A stretch of 64,000 bases of DNA from an uncultured Mucispirillum sp. (GTDB lineage Bacteria > Chrysiogenota > Deferribacteres > Deferribacterales > Mucispirillaceae): positions 23,205 to 87,204 of the forward strand of contig CALUWI010000012.1 in assembly GCA_944324465.1 (NCBI GenBank), in the 5' to 3' direction. The first letter of the stretch is position 1, and every line of letters starts with the position of its first letter. Of the stretch, positions 36,964 through 45,917 are shown in pieces. The notes beneath the pieces were generated by a model. The model saw only the letters and a program-made list of their open reading frames with translations, did not search any database and was not told the origin of the DNA. Made by a program: the position numbers and the translations under genes.

Positions 36964-38529
36964 TTAATGTTTATAACCTGTAATTTTTAGTTTATATCTG
37001 TCAAAAATACCACTGTTATTTTGCTGTATTTCTATATGTACTCCATAAAGCTGTTCCATATTATCAATAGATTCTCTTTCATGCTCTAATATTAAATCTG
37101 CCACATCTACATTAGCTTCTATTAATATATTTGCACCTTTATGATGAGCTGCAAGCTGAGTAAGCTGGCGCATTATCTCATAACATACTGTTATTTTAGA
37201 CTTAATTACACCTCTGCCTTCACAGTACGGGCAAGGCTCACTGATTATGCGAGTTACACTGTCTCGCACTCTTTTTCTTGTAATTTCCACAAGCCCAAGT
37301 GGCGATATATTAACAACAGATGTTTTTGCCCTGTCTTCTTTTAAATACTGCTCTAAAGTGGTAAGAACTTTCTCTCTGTCTTCCACTCTTTCCATATCTA
37401 TAAAATCTACAATAATAATACCGCCAATATTTCGCATTTTTAACTGGTGTGCAATTTCTTTTGATGCTTCTAAGTTTGTTTTAAGTATTGTATCATCAAA
37501 ATTATGACGCCCTACATATTTACCAGTATTTACATCTATTACTGTTAATGCTTCCGCCTGGTCTATAACAATAGAACCGCCAGAACGAAGCCATACTTTT
37601 TTATCAAGAAGTCTGTTTACTTCTATTTCCACATTATATAAATCAAAAAGCGGTTCGTCCCCTTGATAATATTCTATTTTCAAATCAAGATTAGATAAAT
37701 GGTTAACAAAAAATTCCTGCATTTTATCATAATCTTCTTTATTATCTATTAATATTCTAGTAGTATCTGCAGTAACAACATCGCGAAGAATTTTATAAAT
37801 TAAGTTATGGTCTTCATATAAGAGAGATGGTGCAGTAGATGAGTGTGTAACAGCTTCTACACCTGCCCACACACCTTTAATATATTCTAAATCTGCCTTC
37901 AATTCTTCTAAACTTAAGCCATCACTTACTGTTCTTGCAATAAGTCCCATACCTTCTGGACGAAGCTGAACTAATATATCTTTTAACCGCTCTCTTTCTG
38001 CTTCATTTTCTATTTTTCTTGATACACCAATATGTTCATAGCCTGGCATCAATACAAGGTATCTGCCGGGGATTGTTAAGTGAGTAGTAAGCCTTGCTCC
38101 TTTTGCTGCGATTGCATCTTTTGCAACCTGCACAATTATTTCCTGCCCTTCAGTTAATATTTCTGCAATAGGTGCATAATGCTGCTGTTCTGAATGAATT
38201 TCTTCACTTACTCTTGTTTCGCTGTTTTCTTTATCGTAATTTTCATTTGCTTCGCTGTCATCTTCTGGCATACTTTCTTCATAGCTTAATTCATCACTGC
38301 TGCCAGTATAAATATCTGCAATATGCAAAAAAGCTGCCCTTTGCAGACCAATCTCTACAAAAGCAGACTGCATTCCAGGTAGAACTTTCACTACCTTTCC
38401 TTTATATATGTTGCCTGCTGCACTTTTTTTATTAACTCTTTCTATAAAAATTTCTGATACATTACCGCCTGTTAATACAGCAGCACGCACTTCTCGTATT
38501 CCTGAATTTATGAGTATTTCTTTAGACAT
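36964..38529 (-). CDS. rng: Ribonuclease G (RNase E/G family, no C-terminal scaffold)
   Basis: I start at ATG 38529 because AGGAG lies upstream; the open frame continues to 38634 through repeated leader DNA and is unlikely to be translated. The 521-residue endoribonuclease has an S1 domain (about 35-130) interrupted by an acidic insert. The RNase H-like catalytic domain has IVDFIDME and ITRKRVRDS, and the zinc-link motif is CPYCEGRG. It processes rRNA ends and degrades mRNA. Lacking the long RNase E tail, it matches RNase G. Confidence 0.93.
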   Translation of the reverse strand: MSKEILINSGIREVRAAVLTGGNVSEIFIERVNKKSAAGNIYKGKVVKVLPGMQSAFVEIGLQRAAFLHIADIYTGSSDELSYEESMPEDDSEANENYDKENSETRVSEEIHSEQQHYAPIAEILTEGQEIIVQVAKDAIAAKGARLTTHLTIPGRYLVLMPGYEHIGVSRKIENEAERERLKDILVQLRPEGMGLIARTVSDGLSLEELKADLEYIKGVWAGVEAVTHSSTAPSLLYEDHNLIYKILRDVVTADTTRILIDNKEDYDKMQEFFVNHLSNLDLKIEYYQGDEPLFDLYNVEIEVNRLLDKKVWLRSGGSIVIDQAEALTVIDVNTGKYVGRHNFDDTILKTNLEASKEIAHQLKMRNIGGIIIVDFIDMERVEDREKVLTTLEQYLKEDRAKTSVVNISPLGLVEITRKRVRDSVTRIISEPCPYCEGRGVIKSKITVCYEIMRQLTQLAAHHKGANILIEANVDVADLILEHERESIDNMEQLYGVHIEIQQNNSGIFDRYKLKITGYKH

Positions 38530-38532
38530 ATA

Positions 38533-38746
38533 AACTCCTATTAAAAAATCCATCCTTGGATTTTTTAAACCACGCTCTGCCAAAACAAGTTTGGCTATCG
38601 CTCTCGCAAGCGACGCCACATCCTGTGGCTTCAACTCCTATTAAAAAATCCTATCCAGCTGCGCATTTCTTTTTCCTGCCTATTCGTCGGGAAATGCTTG
38701 CGTCACTTTGTTCCCCTTGGATTTTTTAAACCACGCTCTGCCAAAA
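38533..38746. repeat. Repeated hairpin element in the rng leader
   Basis: A 19-nt sequence occurs at 38533-38551 and 38633-38651, and a 32-nt sequence at 38554-38585 and 38715-38746. In the first copy they abut and form a perfect 12-bp hairpin, TTAAAAAATCCA with loop TCCT and TGGATTTTTTAA (38541-38568). In the second the two arms are separated by about 67 nt of unusually G+C-rich sequence. The rng ribosome binding site (38535-38540) lies at the edge of the first copy. The block looks like a duplicated mobile or regulatory element. Confidence 0.6.
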
Positions 38747-38791
38747 TCAATAGTTCACTAGGATAAATCACATTACCTGATAATTTTTAAG

Positions 38792-39394
38792 TTATGATAA
38801 ATCAACCCTGTTTTCCAATGCTCGTAAAACAGTTATTTCATCTGCATATTCTAAATGAGAGCCAATAGGAATACCGCTTGCAAGTTTTGTAACTTTTAAA
38901 TTAGGTACATTTTGAAGTATTTTTCCTATGTATGATGCAGTAGTCTCACCGTCCGCATCTGGATTAGTGGCAATAATAACTTCTTTTATATGAAGTTTTT
39001 CCACTCTTTCAATTAATTTATTAAAACTTAAATCTGACGGACCAATACCATCAAGTGGCGATATTTTTCCGCCTAAAACATGATACAGCCCATTAAACCT
39101 GCCTGTATTTTCTATAAAAAATACATCTTTTGCTTCTTCAACTATACATATTATATCTTTATTTCTGTGTTCATCACTGCATACTTTGCATATATCACCT
39201 TCTGCAATAGAGCCGCACTCTTTACAGAATTTAATATTATCTTTCAGCTTTCTAATAGCATCAGAAAGTTTATATGCCTGTTCCGGCTTTATTTTTAATA
39301 TATGCAGTGCAAGGCGGACAGCTGTTTTCCTGCCCACCCCTGGAAGTCTTGAAAGTTCATGAACACAGTCATCAAAGACTTGAATATTCTGCAT
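38792..39394 (-). CDS. recR: Recombination mediator RecR
   Basis: RecR works with RecO, and with RecF at gaps, to load RecA on single-stranded DNA. The 200-residue protein has the helix-hairpin-helix LSRLPGVGRKTAVRLA, a zinc finger with Cys57, Cys60, Cys69 and Cys72, and a Toprim domain with VVEEAKD-like IVEEAKDVFFIE and ATNPDADGETTA. It is the last gene of the common dnaX-ybaB-recR operon. Confidence 0.96.
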   Translation of the reverse strand: MQNIQVFDDCVHELSRLPGVGRKTAVRLALHILKIKPEQAYKLSDAIRKLKDNIKFCKECGSIAEGDICKVCSDEHRNKDIICIVEEAKDVFFIENTGRFNGLYHVLGGKISPLDGIGPSDLSFNKLIERVEKLHIKEVIIATNPDADGETTASYIGKILQNVPNLKVTKLASGIPIGSHLEYADEITVLRALENRVDLS

Positions 39395-39412
39395 TATAAA
39401 CTATATCCTTAA

Positions 39413-39721
39413 TTAAAACATTCCTGGAATATTTAATCCGCCAGTAATACCTTGAAGTTTATCCTGCATAAGCTGCTGTGCTTTTTTCATACCTTCATTA
39501 ACTGCTGCCACAATTAAATCCTGCAGCATTTCCACATCATCTGGATTAACAACATCTTTTTCTATTACTACTTCTAAAAGTTCCTGTTTACCGTTTACTT
39601 TAACAGATACCATACCGCCGCCGGCACTTGCTTCTACCACTTGAGCTGCTGCCTCTGCCTGAGCTTCCTCCATTTTCTTCTGCATTTTTTGTGCCTGACG
39701 CATAATCTGCTGCATATTCAT
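39413..39721 (-). CDS. ybaB: YbaB/EbfC family nucleoid-associated protein
   Basis: The 102-residue protein has the YbaB pattern: a helical start (MQQIMRQAQKMQKKMEEAQ), a central beta segment GGGMVSVKVNGKQELLEVVI, and DLIVAAVNEGMKKAQQL. It binds DNA as a dimer. The start is uncertain by three codons. GAGGTG is well placed for ATG 39721, whereas the longer reading begins at a GTG inside that ribosome binding site. It lies between dnaX and recR, its usual place. Confidence 0.93.
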   Translation of the reverse strand: MNMQQIMRQAQKMQKKMEEAQAEAAAQVVEASAGGGMVSVKVNGKQELLEVVIEKDVVNPDDVEMLQDLIVAAVNEGMKKAQQLMQDKLQGITGGLNIPGMF

Positions 39722-39747
39722 AATATTCACCTCATATTCTTTATATA

Positions 39748-41529
39748 TTAATTCTTTTCTATATTAATTATTCTACCGCCTAATTCTTTTTCTGCCATTT
39801 TTAAAAATTCATTATCTTTTACTTCTTCTTTCATTTTCTGCACAGCAAAACTTTCTATTTTATGGGACTGCACTCTTTTTACTGATGTTCCAGTACTTTC
39901 TGCTGTACTTACATTTCCTTTTAAATCAGGGCTTTTTTTTTCCGCCCCCTCGTCTATATCAGCTTTTTTTTTACTGTCCCCTATATTATTATCAAGTGTA
40001 ATATCTATCTTTGTATGCTTTTCGCTTACCATAAAAACAATATTCTCAAAAATATCTTTTGAGTTGCCTGTTTTTAACTGAGTAAACTGAAATTTACGCT
40101 CAAGAGGAAAACTGATAGCCAAATGTTCTGCAGTGTCTTCTATCAGCTTTGCATGCTGAAGCATTGCATAAATCATAGGATTTTTTGATGAAGCGATATT
40201 TAATACTCTTGTCCATATACCTTCTTCACTGCCCTTAAGCACTGGCACAGGCTCTGTATCTTTTTCTACTTCCTTTGCCGTATCTGCAATTTTTTCAGAT
40301 ATTTCAGGCTTTACTGTTTCCTCTCTGGCTGGTTCTTGTTTTACTGGTATTGCTGCACTTTCTGTTACTTTATTTACTGGTGCAGATACTGCCTTTTTCA
40401 CTGAAGCAGCAACAGGGCTGCTGTTATCTAATATATTAATAATAGATGATATATTTGCTGCCTTAATAACTGCAAATTCAAAAACATATCTTGCAAAATC
40501 AGAATATTTTAAATCATTTATCAGCTTTGTAAGGATTTGAAATAAGCTGTAAAGTTTTGCTTTTTCAGCATATGCTTTTAATGATGAATAATATTCTTCC
40601 TCTCTGCTTGTAAAATCACTGCCTGGCAGTTTATTTGATACAACATAAATCATCATATTTCTACAGTGTTCTATAAGACACTCTGTCATATATTTATAAT
40701 CTATGCCTTTTTCATCTACAGTTTTTACTAAATCTGGCAGTTTTTCAGTTTCTTCTTTTAAAATTGCACTAAAAATATCATTAGATAAGTAAGAATCAGT
40801 TATCCCTAAAAGATATGATGTATTTTCTAATGTTATTTTACCACCACCGTAAGCTATTACCTGGTCTAAAAGAGAAAGTGCATCTCTCATACACCCGTCA
40901 GAATTACGGATAATATAATTTAATGCATCATTTTCATATTCTATATTTTCTTTTCCAAGTATGCTTTTTAAATTAGAGTTCATTTCTTCATATGATATTT
41001 TTTTAAACTCATATCTCTGGCATCTGGAAAGTATAGTTACAGGTATTTTATGCTGGTCAGTTGTAGCAAATATAAATATAACATACTCAGGTGGTTCTTC
41101 TAATGTTTTTAAAAGTGCATTAAAAGCCTGTTCTGTTAACATGTGAACTTCATCCACTATTATAATCTTATATTTGCTTTTAACAGGAACAAATTTTACT
41201 GCTTCCCTTAATGAACGGATTTCCTCTACACCTCTATTTGATGCACCATCTATTTCTATTACATCAAGAGATGTGCCGCCTGTAATTTCAAGACAGTTGT
41301 CACATTCCCCGCATGGGGCAGCCTGAACTGGATTCTGGCAGTTTAATGCTTTTGCAAAAATACGGGCAGTAGATGTTTTACCTACACCTCTAGGACCAGT
41401 AAAAAGATATGCATGTGTTACTCTGCCCATGTTTATTGCATTCTGCAGAGTAGAAGTAATAAAATCCTGGGATAATACTTCTGAAAATGTCTGCGGCCTG
41501 TACTTTCGGGCAAGTGCTAAATATGACAT
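39748..41529 (-). CDS. dnaX: DNA polymerase III subunits gamma and tau
   Basis: DnaX is the clamp-loader ATPase that also joins polymerase cores. The 593-residue protein has Walker A GPRGVGKT (45-52), a zinc module with Cys64, Cys73, Cys76 and Cys79, Walker B IIIVDEVHML, and SRC in sensor motif ILSRCQRYEF. A variable linker follows (about 375-440), then a tau-type C-terminal region. Two runs of nine A (39964-39972 and 39933-39941) lie near codons 520 and 530. Slippage to the -1 frame meets TGA within two codons in both cases, so a shortened product is possible. Confidence 0.95.
   Translation of the reverse strand: MSYLALARKYRPQTFSEVLSQDFITSTLQNAINMGRVTHAYLFTGPRGVGKTSTARIFAKALNCQNPVQAAPCGECDNCLEITGGTSLDVIEIDGASNRGVEEIRSLREAVKFVPVKSKYKIIIVDEVHMLTEQAFNALLKTLEEPPEYVIFIFATTDQHKIPVTILSRCQRYEFKKISYEEMNSNLKSILGKENIEYENDALNYIIRNSDGCMRDALSLLDQVIAYGGGKITLENTSYLLGITDSYLSNDIFSAILKEETEKLPDLVKTVDEKGIDYKYMTECLIEHCRNMMIYVVSNKLPGSDFTSREEEYYSSLKAYAEKAKLYSLFQILTKLINDLKYSDFARYVFEFAVIKAANISSIINILDNSSPVAASVKKAVSAPVNKVTESAAIPVKQEPAREETVKPEISEKIADTAKEVEKDTEPVPVLKGSEEGIWTRVLNIASSKNPMIYAMLQHAKLIEDTAEHLAISFPLERKFQFTQLKTGNSKDIFENIVFMVSEKHTKIDITLDNNIGDSKKKADIDEGAEKKSPDLKGNVSTAESTGTSVKRVQSHKIESFAVQKMKEEVKDNEFLKMAEKELGGRIINIEKN
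39933..39972 (-). promoter_or_regulatory. Candidate slippage site in dnaX (two A9 tracts)
   Basis: Coding-strand runs of nine A occur at 39972-39964 and 39941-39933. After the first, the -1 frame reads AGC TGA. After the second it reads AAG CCC TGA. A9 tracts cause transcriptional slippage in Thermus dnaX, and A-rich heptamers cause -1 frameshifting in E. coli dnaX, in both cases making gamma. Long A runs are less surprising in this AT-rich genome. Confidence 0.4.
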
Positions 41530-41667
41530 TAAAACCTCATTTTTACCATATACATTTATAAGAAATAAATATGGCTGTGTACTGAAAAATAATACATATA
41601 TTATTTTAAAGCATAAAACTCTGCCGATAAATTAAATCAATACTTATAAATCGTCAAGTAAATATTA

Positions 41668-42717
41668 CTACTGATTTATCATTCTTTGTGCAGGGTATGC
41701 AAAATTAATACCCTCACTAGCAAAAAGGTCAAGTATTGCAAAATTTACAGCCTGCACACCACGAGTATATTCTGTATAATCATTTGTATTTATAAAATAT
41801 ACAAGTTCAAAATCAAGACTTGATGTATTAAATGCAGAAAAATGCACCCTTGCAAATTCAGCCTCTTTTACAGTCCTGACTGCCTGTTCTAAAAGCTCCG
41901 GTATTCTATGAACAAGTTCTACACTTGTTTCATATTCTACACCTATTATAGAAACATTTCTTCTTTTTGTGGCAAGTTCGTAGTTATGAATAATTGTTTT
42001 TGTAAGGTCAGTATTTGATACAGAAAGCAGCTCTCCATTAGAACTTCTTATTTTTGTACTTTTAATACCAACATATTCTACCCTGCCCACAACAGAATTA
42101 AACTGAATTAAATCACCTTTCGTAAAGGGTTTGTCAAAAAGTATAACGATATAGTTAAATAAATCCCCTAAAATATTTTGAGCAGCAAGAGCAACTGCGA
42201 TACCACCAATACCAAGTCCTGTAATAAAGGTTGATACATTATATCCTAAATTAGAAAATATAAAAAGCAGACCAGCAATCCATACAAATGCTTTCAAGAT
42301 AGTAATAATACCTGCAGGTACTTTATTTTTGCCTGTCTTTTCAAGACTTTCTGTATTAAAGTCCTTTAATATATCAGTAATTGCAAGTACTACTATTAAT
42401 ACAATATATATAAGTACAGCTTTATCTATAACCTTTGTAACGATTTTAGGCGTTGTAAGGTATGTTAATGCTGCATAAACTGCTAATGCATAAGATATAT
42501 ATATTAAACGCTTACGGAATGTTTCAATAACTGCTGCTAAAAATGCATTAGATACACGGTCTTCCAAAGGTATTTTTTTAATAACAAATTTGATAAATAA
42601 TGTAATAGCAAGCACAATTGATACAAATAAAATGAATGCTATCATATAATTAAAAAGGCTGTTGTTAAAATATGTATGACTATGCAGAAAAGTAGAAATA
42701 TCTTTTAAAAAATCCAT
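41668..42717 (-). CDS. Small-conductance mechanosensitive channel (MscS family)
   Basis: The 349-residue protein has about four membrane helices before the pore helix (GLGIGGIAVALAAQNILGDLFNYIVIL, about residues 165-191), with the Gly/Ala packing typical of MscS TM3. PFTKGDLIQF and a beta domain with GRVEYVGIKSTKIRSSNGELLSVSN follow. Such channels open under membrane tension and release solutes during hypo-osmotic shock. It is a single gene, with short gaps to both neighbours and no paralogue in the window. Confidence 0.92.
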   Translation of the reverse strand: MDFLKDISTFLHSHTYFNNSLFNYMIAFILFVSIVLAITLFIKFVIKKIPLEDRVSNAFLAAVIETFRKRLIYISYALAVYAALTYLTTPKIVTKVIDKAVLIYIVLIVVLAITDILKDFNTESLEKTGKNKVPAGIITILKAFVWIAGLLFIFSNLGYNVSTFITGLGIGGIAVALAAQNILGDLFNYIVILFDKPFTKGDLIQFNSVVGRVEYVGIKSTKIRSSNGELLSVSNTDLTKTIIHNYELATKRRNVSIIGVEYETSVELVHRIPELLEQAVRTVKEAEFARVHFSAFNTSSLDFELVYFINTNDYTEYTRGVQAVNFAILDLFASEGINFAYPAQRMINQ

Positions 42718-42802
42718 AAAACACCTGTATATAAAATTACTGAATGTATAAATATACAGAAATTTTATCTGATTGTCTATAAGGAAAAGATTGATTAATA
42801 AA

Positions 42803-42840
42803 ATAAAAAACTGAACTTGTCTACTTTACAAGCTCAGTTT
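42803..42840 (-). terminator. Intrinsic terminator of the excisionase-like gene
   Basis: AAACTGA.CTTGT (42808-42820) pairs with ACAAG.TCAGTTT (42828-42840) with one mismatch, followed on the minus strand by six T. It lies 10 nt past the HTH gene. Confidence 0.85.
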
Positions 42841-42849
42841 ATTTTAAAT

Positions 42850-43089
42850 TTATAAACAATCACTCATTGTATAATATGTTTCTAAAAACCGCCTGAATGC
42901 ACTTCTTGGAACTCTGTAAACTGACCTGCCCTCAATGCTGAAATTTAGAGCTTCCAGCTTGCCGTTTTCAATATATCTGCGGACTGTTCTGTCACTTAAA
43001 TCAATTTTTCTGGCAATGTAATCAACTGTAAGCATCTGTTTAAACTGTGGTATAGTATTCATTATTTCATCTACAAAACTTTCATGCAT
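42850..43089 (-). CDS. Small excisionase-like HTH DNA-binding protein
   Basis: The 79-residue protein carries a MerR/excisionase-type helix-turn-helix: LTVDYIARKIDLSDRTVRRYIENGKLEA, then a wing with GRSVYRVPRSAFRRFLE. This is the HTH_17 pattern used by phage excisionases and small regulators. It is divergent from an S24-type repressor gene and shares a 224-nt control region with it. The pair looks like a lysogeny-type switch, but no integrase or other phage gene is adjacent. Confidence 0.75.
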   Translation of the reverse strand: MHESFVDEIMNTIPQFKQMLTVDYIARKIDLSDRTVRRYIENGKLEALNFSIEGRSVYRVPRSAFRRFLETYYTMSDCL

Positions 43090-43215
43090 ATAATGCCTCC
43101 AAAATGTATATTTCTATGCTGTATTTATGTGCCTGCTTATCTTTTTTTATTGTTTATAATATCTACACATTTTTTTACAACAATACTATATTGCTAAAAC
43201 ACATAAAATTTTATC

Positions 43216-43268
43216 TTGCATTTTTCCATTAATGCAATTATAATTATATATATTGCTTATTCGCAATA
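43216..43268. promoter_or_regulatory. Candidate operator sites between the HTH gene and the S24 repressor
   Basis: Two inverted repeats lie in the divergent control region. TTGCAT (43216-43221) pairs with ATGCAA (43232-43237), and TATTGC (43251-43256) pairs with GCAATA (43263-43268). A near-palindrome TTTTGCGAAAA follows at about 43284-43294. Shared TTGC/GCAA half-sites next to an HTH repressor suggest autoregulation. This is inferred from symmetry only. Confidence 0.35.
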
Positions 43269-43313
43269 AAGTCAAGCACTTTTTTTGCGAAAATTTAATT
43301 TACAGGAAAACAT

Positions 43314-43988
43314 ATGAGCATCAATGATAATATCGCACAAAATCTTAATAATTTCATGAAAGAAAAAAATATAAGTGCTAACACTATTGCAAAAGTAGGC
43401 TGTGTAACTCCAAGCACTATTACCCGCTTTATATCAAGAGAAATTAAAAGTCTTAATATTGAAACTATTCAAAAAATTGCAGCATATTATAATGAGCCTA
43501 TGGATAAATTTATACAGGAATTAAAAAAGACATCAAACAACAGTGCAGAAATTATTACAGGCAGTGATATTGCATATATCAGCTTTTACAGAGATATTGG
43601 TGTATCAGCAGGTCATGGGCTTGACTGGGACAGCGACGGGCAGATACTATCTTTTCCTATTCCATTATCTTTCCTTCATTCTAAAGGAATTGCTCCAGAA
43701 AATGCTTTAATTGTTAAAGTTAATGGGGACAGTATGACTCCTACTTTAAATGATAATGATTTAGTTGTAATAGACAGAAACTTTTCCCTTTCTCTAAACG
43801 GTATATATGTAATAAAAGATAATATTAACGGTTTAAGAGTAAAAAGACTTGATAAAGATAAAGATGGCAATTTAAAAGTTATTTCTGATAATAAAAATTA
43901 TGAAACGCAGGTATATTCTGTTGCAGAAATGCAGGATGAAACTATTATAATTTTAGGAAAAGTTGCTGCTAAAATTGCAGGTGTATAA
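43314..43988 (+). CDS. XRE-family HTH repressor with S24 (LexA/CI-type) self-cleavage domain
   Basis: The 224-residue protein has an N-terminal XRE helix-turn-helix (about 8-65) and a C-terminal S24 peptidase domain. The catalytic serine is Ser140 in VNGDSMTP and the lysine is Lys177 in GLRVKRL. An Ala-Gly pair at 99-100 (GVSAGHG) sits where CI and LexA are cut. Such repressors inactivate themselves when RecA filaments form after DNA damage. It is a phage-type switch protein rather than LexA, judging by the XRE domain. Its targets may include the divergent HTH gene. Confidence 0.88.
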   Translation: MSINDNIAQNLNNFMKEKNISANTIAKVGCVTPSTITRFISREIKSLNIETIQKIAAYYNEPMDKFIQELKKTSNNSAEIITGSDIAYISFYRDIGVSAGHGLDWDSDGQILSFPIPLSFLHSKGIAPENALIVKVNGDSMTPTLNDNDLVVIDRNFSLSLNGIYVIKDNINGLRVKRLDKDKDGNLKVISDNKNYETQVYSVAEMQDETIIILGKVAAKIAGV

Positions 43989-44604
43989 TTTATAACACAT
44001 ATTAAATATGCTTCTGCATCTGCATATCTGCAAATATATACAGCTTATAAATTTTAAGCTGCAGTATAATAAAATTATTAGAGTATCTTTATTATAATAC
44101 AGTATATAGAAATATAATAATGCTGTGAAGATGTATTTAAATGCAGGAAAAACTACATAAAAATTGTATGCATGCAGACTGTATAAAGAAAAGACTTCAT
44201 GTTTTGCACTAATAAACTTATGCATTATAAAAGCAATTAATTATATCCGTTATTATAAAAAAGCAAGCCACTGCAGAAGTTGTAATATATTAATATTAAA
44301 CATAAAATACTTTGTTTAGAAATTATGCTGCCACTTACTGCATATAAATAAGCACCCTGCATTTTTATGAAATCTATACATGTAATAGATATAAATATAA
44401 GCTAAACTATTAATAAATCAATATAAATCCTAAGCACTGTTTATTTAATATTATTTATATACCAATAATTAATAATTTTTTAAAAATTTTTATATATAGT
44501 TGCAGGCATTTATTATGAAAAAATATGTGTATATATTTTGTGATAAATATTAATAAGTTACAAAATATGCAACAGTGTCATTGCATTTTTGCAACACTAT
44601 ATTA
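43989..44604. other. AT-rich gap with no recognisable gene
   Basis: About 615 nt between the repressor and the TPR gene. I see only short open frames without ribosome binding sites, no terminator-like hairpin and no RNA gene. Base composition is uniform and AT-rich, with scattered TGCAG and TGCATA motifs. It may be decayed accessory DNA. Confidence 0.5.
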
Positions 44605-45912
44605 TTATTCCTCTACTTCTAAATTAAGTTTTTCTTTGATATCTGTAAGTTTCCTATTAATTTCTTCATGTTCTGCCAGTTTTGCATAATTTAGTGCTTT
44701 TTCTGCCATATCATAAGCCTGTTGATAATAACCTAAATTATATAGGCAGTCCGACTGAACTAAATAAGCATCTTTTAACAGATATTTTTTATCACTTGAT
44801 TTTAAGCGGGATACAGCTTCTTCACTTCTTGCTGCACATTCTTCATATTCTTCTGATTTAAATAAAGAAAGGGACATATCATATAAAAATTCTGCTGCCT
44901 GATTATTGTCTGATAAATTAACGGCTAAATTATATCCAGTTTCTGCTGCAGGGTATAATTCTTTATATCTGCCGCCTGTTCTGTAATAAAGTGCAGAAAG
45001 ACTGTATAATAATAAAGATGTTTCATCATCTAAAAACTCTAATGATGCAAGCTCTAATGCTTTATCGCCCTGATATTTAAAACTGCCTTTTTCTGGCATA
45101 TAGTTTATTATTTTTTTATATATTATATCGGTATTATCTACTGCCCCATTTTCAACTGCTACAAAAAATGCCTGTTCAAAATATTCTCTTGCTGCATCTG
45201 AGCGGTGCAGGGCTTCTGATGTTAATGCCATACCATTTAATGCAGGTACTAATATATCAGCATACTTTTTTGCCCTTGATGTATCATGAGCCCTTGTAAA
45301 ATAATACATTGCTTTTGCATAGTCTTTATTTACTCTGTAATATTCGCCGTATATTATATCGCAGGATGATAGTATTTTAAAAAGCCTTAATTTTTCTGCA
45401 TATTTTAATGCTTCATCACAGCTTTCTTTTGAGCCTGAATAGTTTTCATTAATACGCCTGCTTTCTGCCATACCGTAATATAAAACAGCCTTGTCTTTTT
45501 CGGTTAAATCAGCATAAAGCAGTGCTTTTGCATAATATTCTTCTGCCTGTTTTGCATTTCCTGACATTCTTTCAGATTCTGCAATATAAGCAAGCAGTGT
45601 TGGAATATCGTATAAATCATTTACTTTTTCAGCCAGTGCAAGACTTACAGCAAACCAGGCTGCTGCCTGCTGGTATTCATTCATGCCACGATAACTGAGC
45701 CCTGCATATAATGATGTGCGTAATCTGCTTGATATATCTTTTGGAGTGTTTTTCTTTGCCATATAATATGCTTCCTCAAACATAGGGGCAGCCTCAGCAA
45801 AGTTATTAACAGAATATAGTTCAAATGCATCTCTGACAGTGCTTTCTAAATCAGCACCAAAAATTTCTAATGGAATTAATACTGTAAATAAAATTAATAT
45901 ATATTTTTTCAT
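44605..45912 (-). CDS. Exported TPR-repeat protein
   Basis: The 435-residue protein begins with a signal peptide (basic MKK, hydrophobic stretch to about residue 19, cleavage near FGAD), so it should act in the periplasm or at the outer membrane. The rest is a chain of TPR-like helical pairs, for example NFAEAAPMFEEAYYMAKK, NEYQQAAAWFAVSLALAEK and YYQQAYDMAEKALNYAK. There is no enzymatic domain. It follows the ankyrin/Sel1 gene by 5 nt and is probably co-transcribed, so the two may form an exported scaffold pair. Confidence 0.8.
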   Translation of the reverse strand: MKKYILILFTVLIPLEIFGADLESTVRDAFELYSVNNFAEAAPMFEEAYYMAKKNTPKDISSRLRTSLYAGLSYRGMNEYQQAAAWFAVSLALAEKVNDLYDIPTLLAYIAESERMSGNAKQAEEYYAKALLYADLTEKDKAVLYYGMAESRRINENYSGSKESCDEALKYAEKLRLFKILSSCDIIYGEYYRVNKDYAKAMYYFTRAHDTSRAKKYADILVPALNGMALTSEALHRSDAAREYFEQAFFVAVENGAVDNTDIIYKKIINYMPEKGSFKYQGDKALELASLEFLDDETSLLLYSLSALYYRTGGRYKELYPAAETGYNLAVNLSDNNQAAEFLYDMSLSLFKSEEYEECAARSEEAVSRLKSSDKKYLLKDAYLVQSDCLYNLGYYQQAYDMAEKALNYAKLAEHEEINRKLTDIKEKLNLEVEE

Positions 45913-45917
45913 ACTGC

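Noticed and set aside
38529..38634. 35-residue N-terminal extension of RNase G
   Set aside because: The extension would be translated through duplicated leader repeats from a TTG lying against its ribosome binding site, whereas ATG 38529 has a well-placed AGGAG and gives the normal RNase G start.
43953..44225. 90-codon minus-strand open frame
   Set aside because: It has no ribosome binding site, is rich in Tyr, Cys and Phe as expected of random AT-rich sequence, and overlaps the end of the repressor gene.
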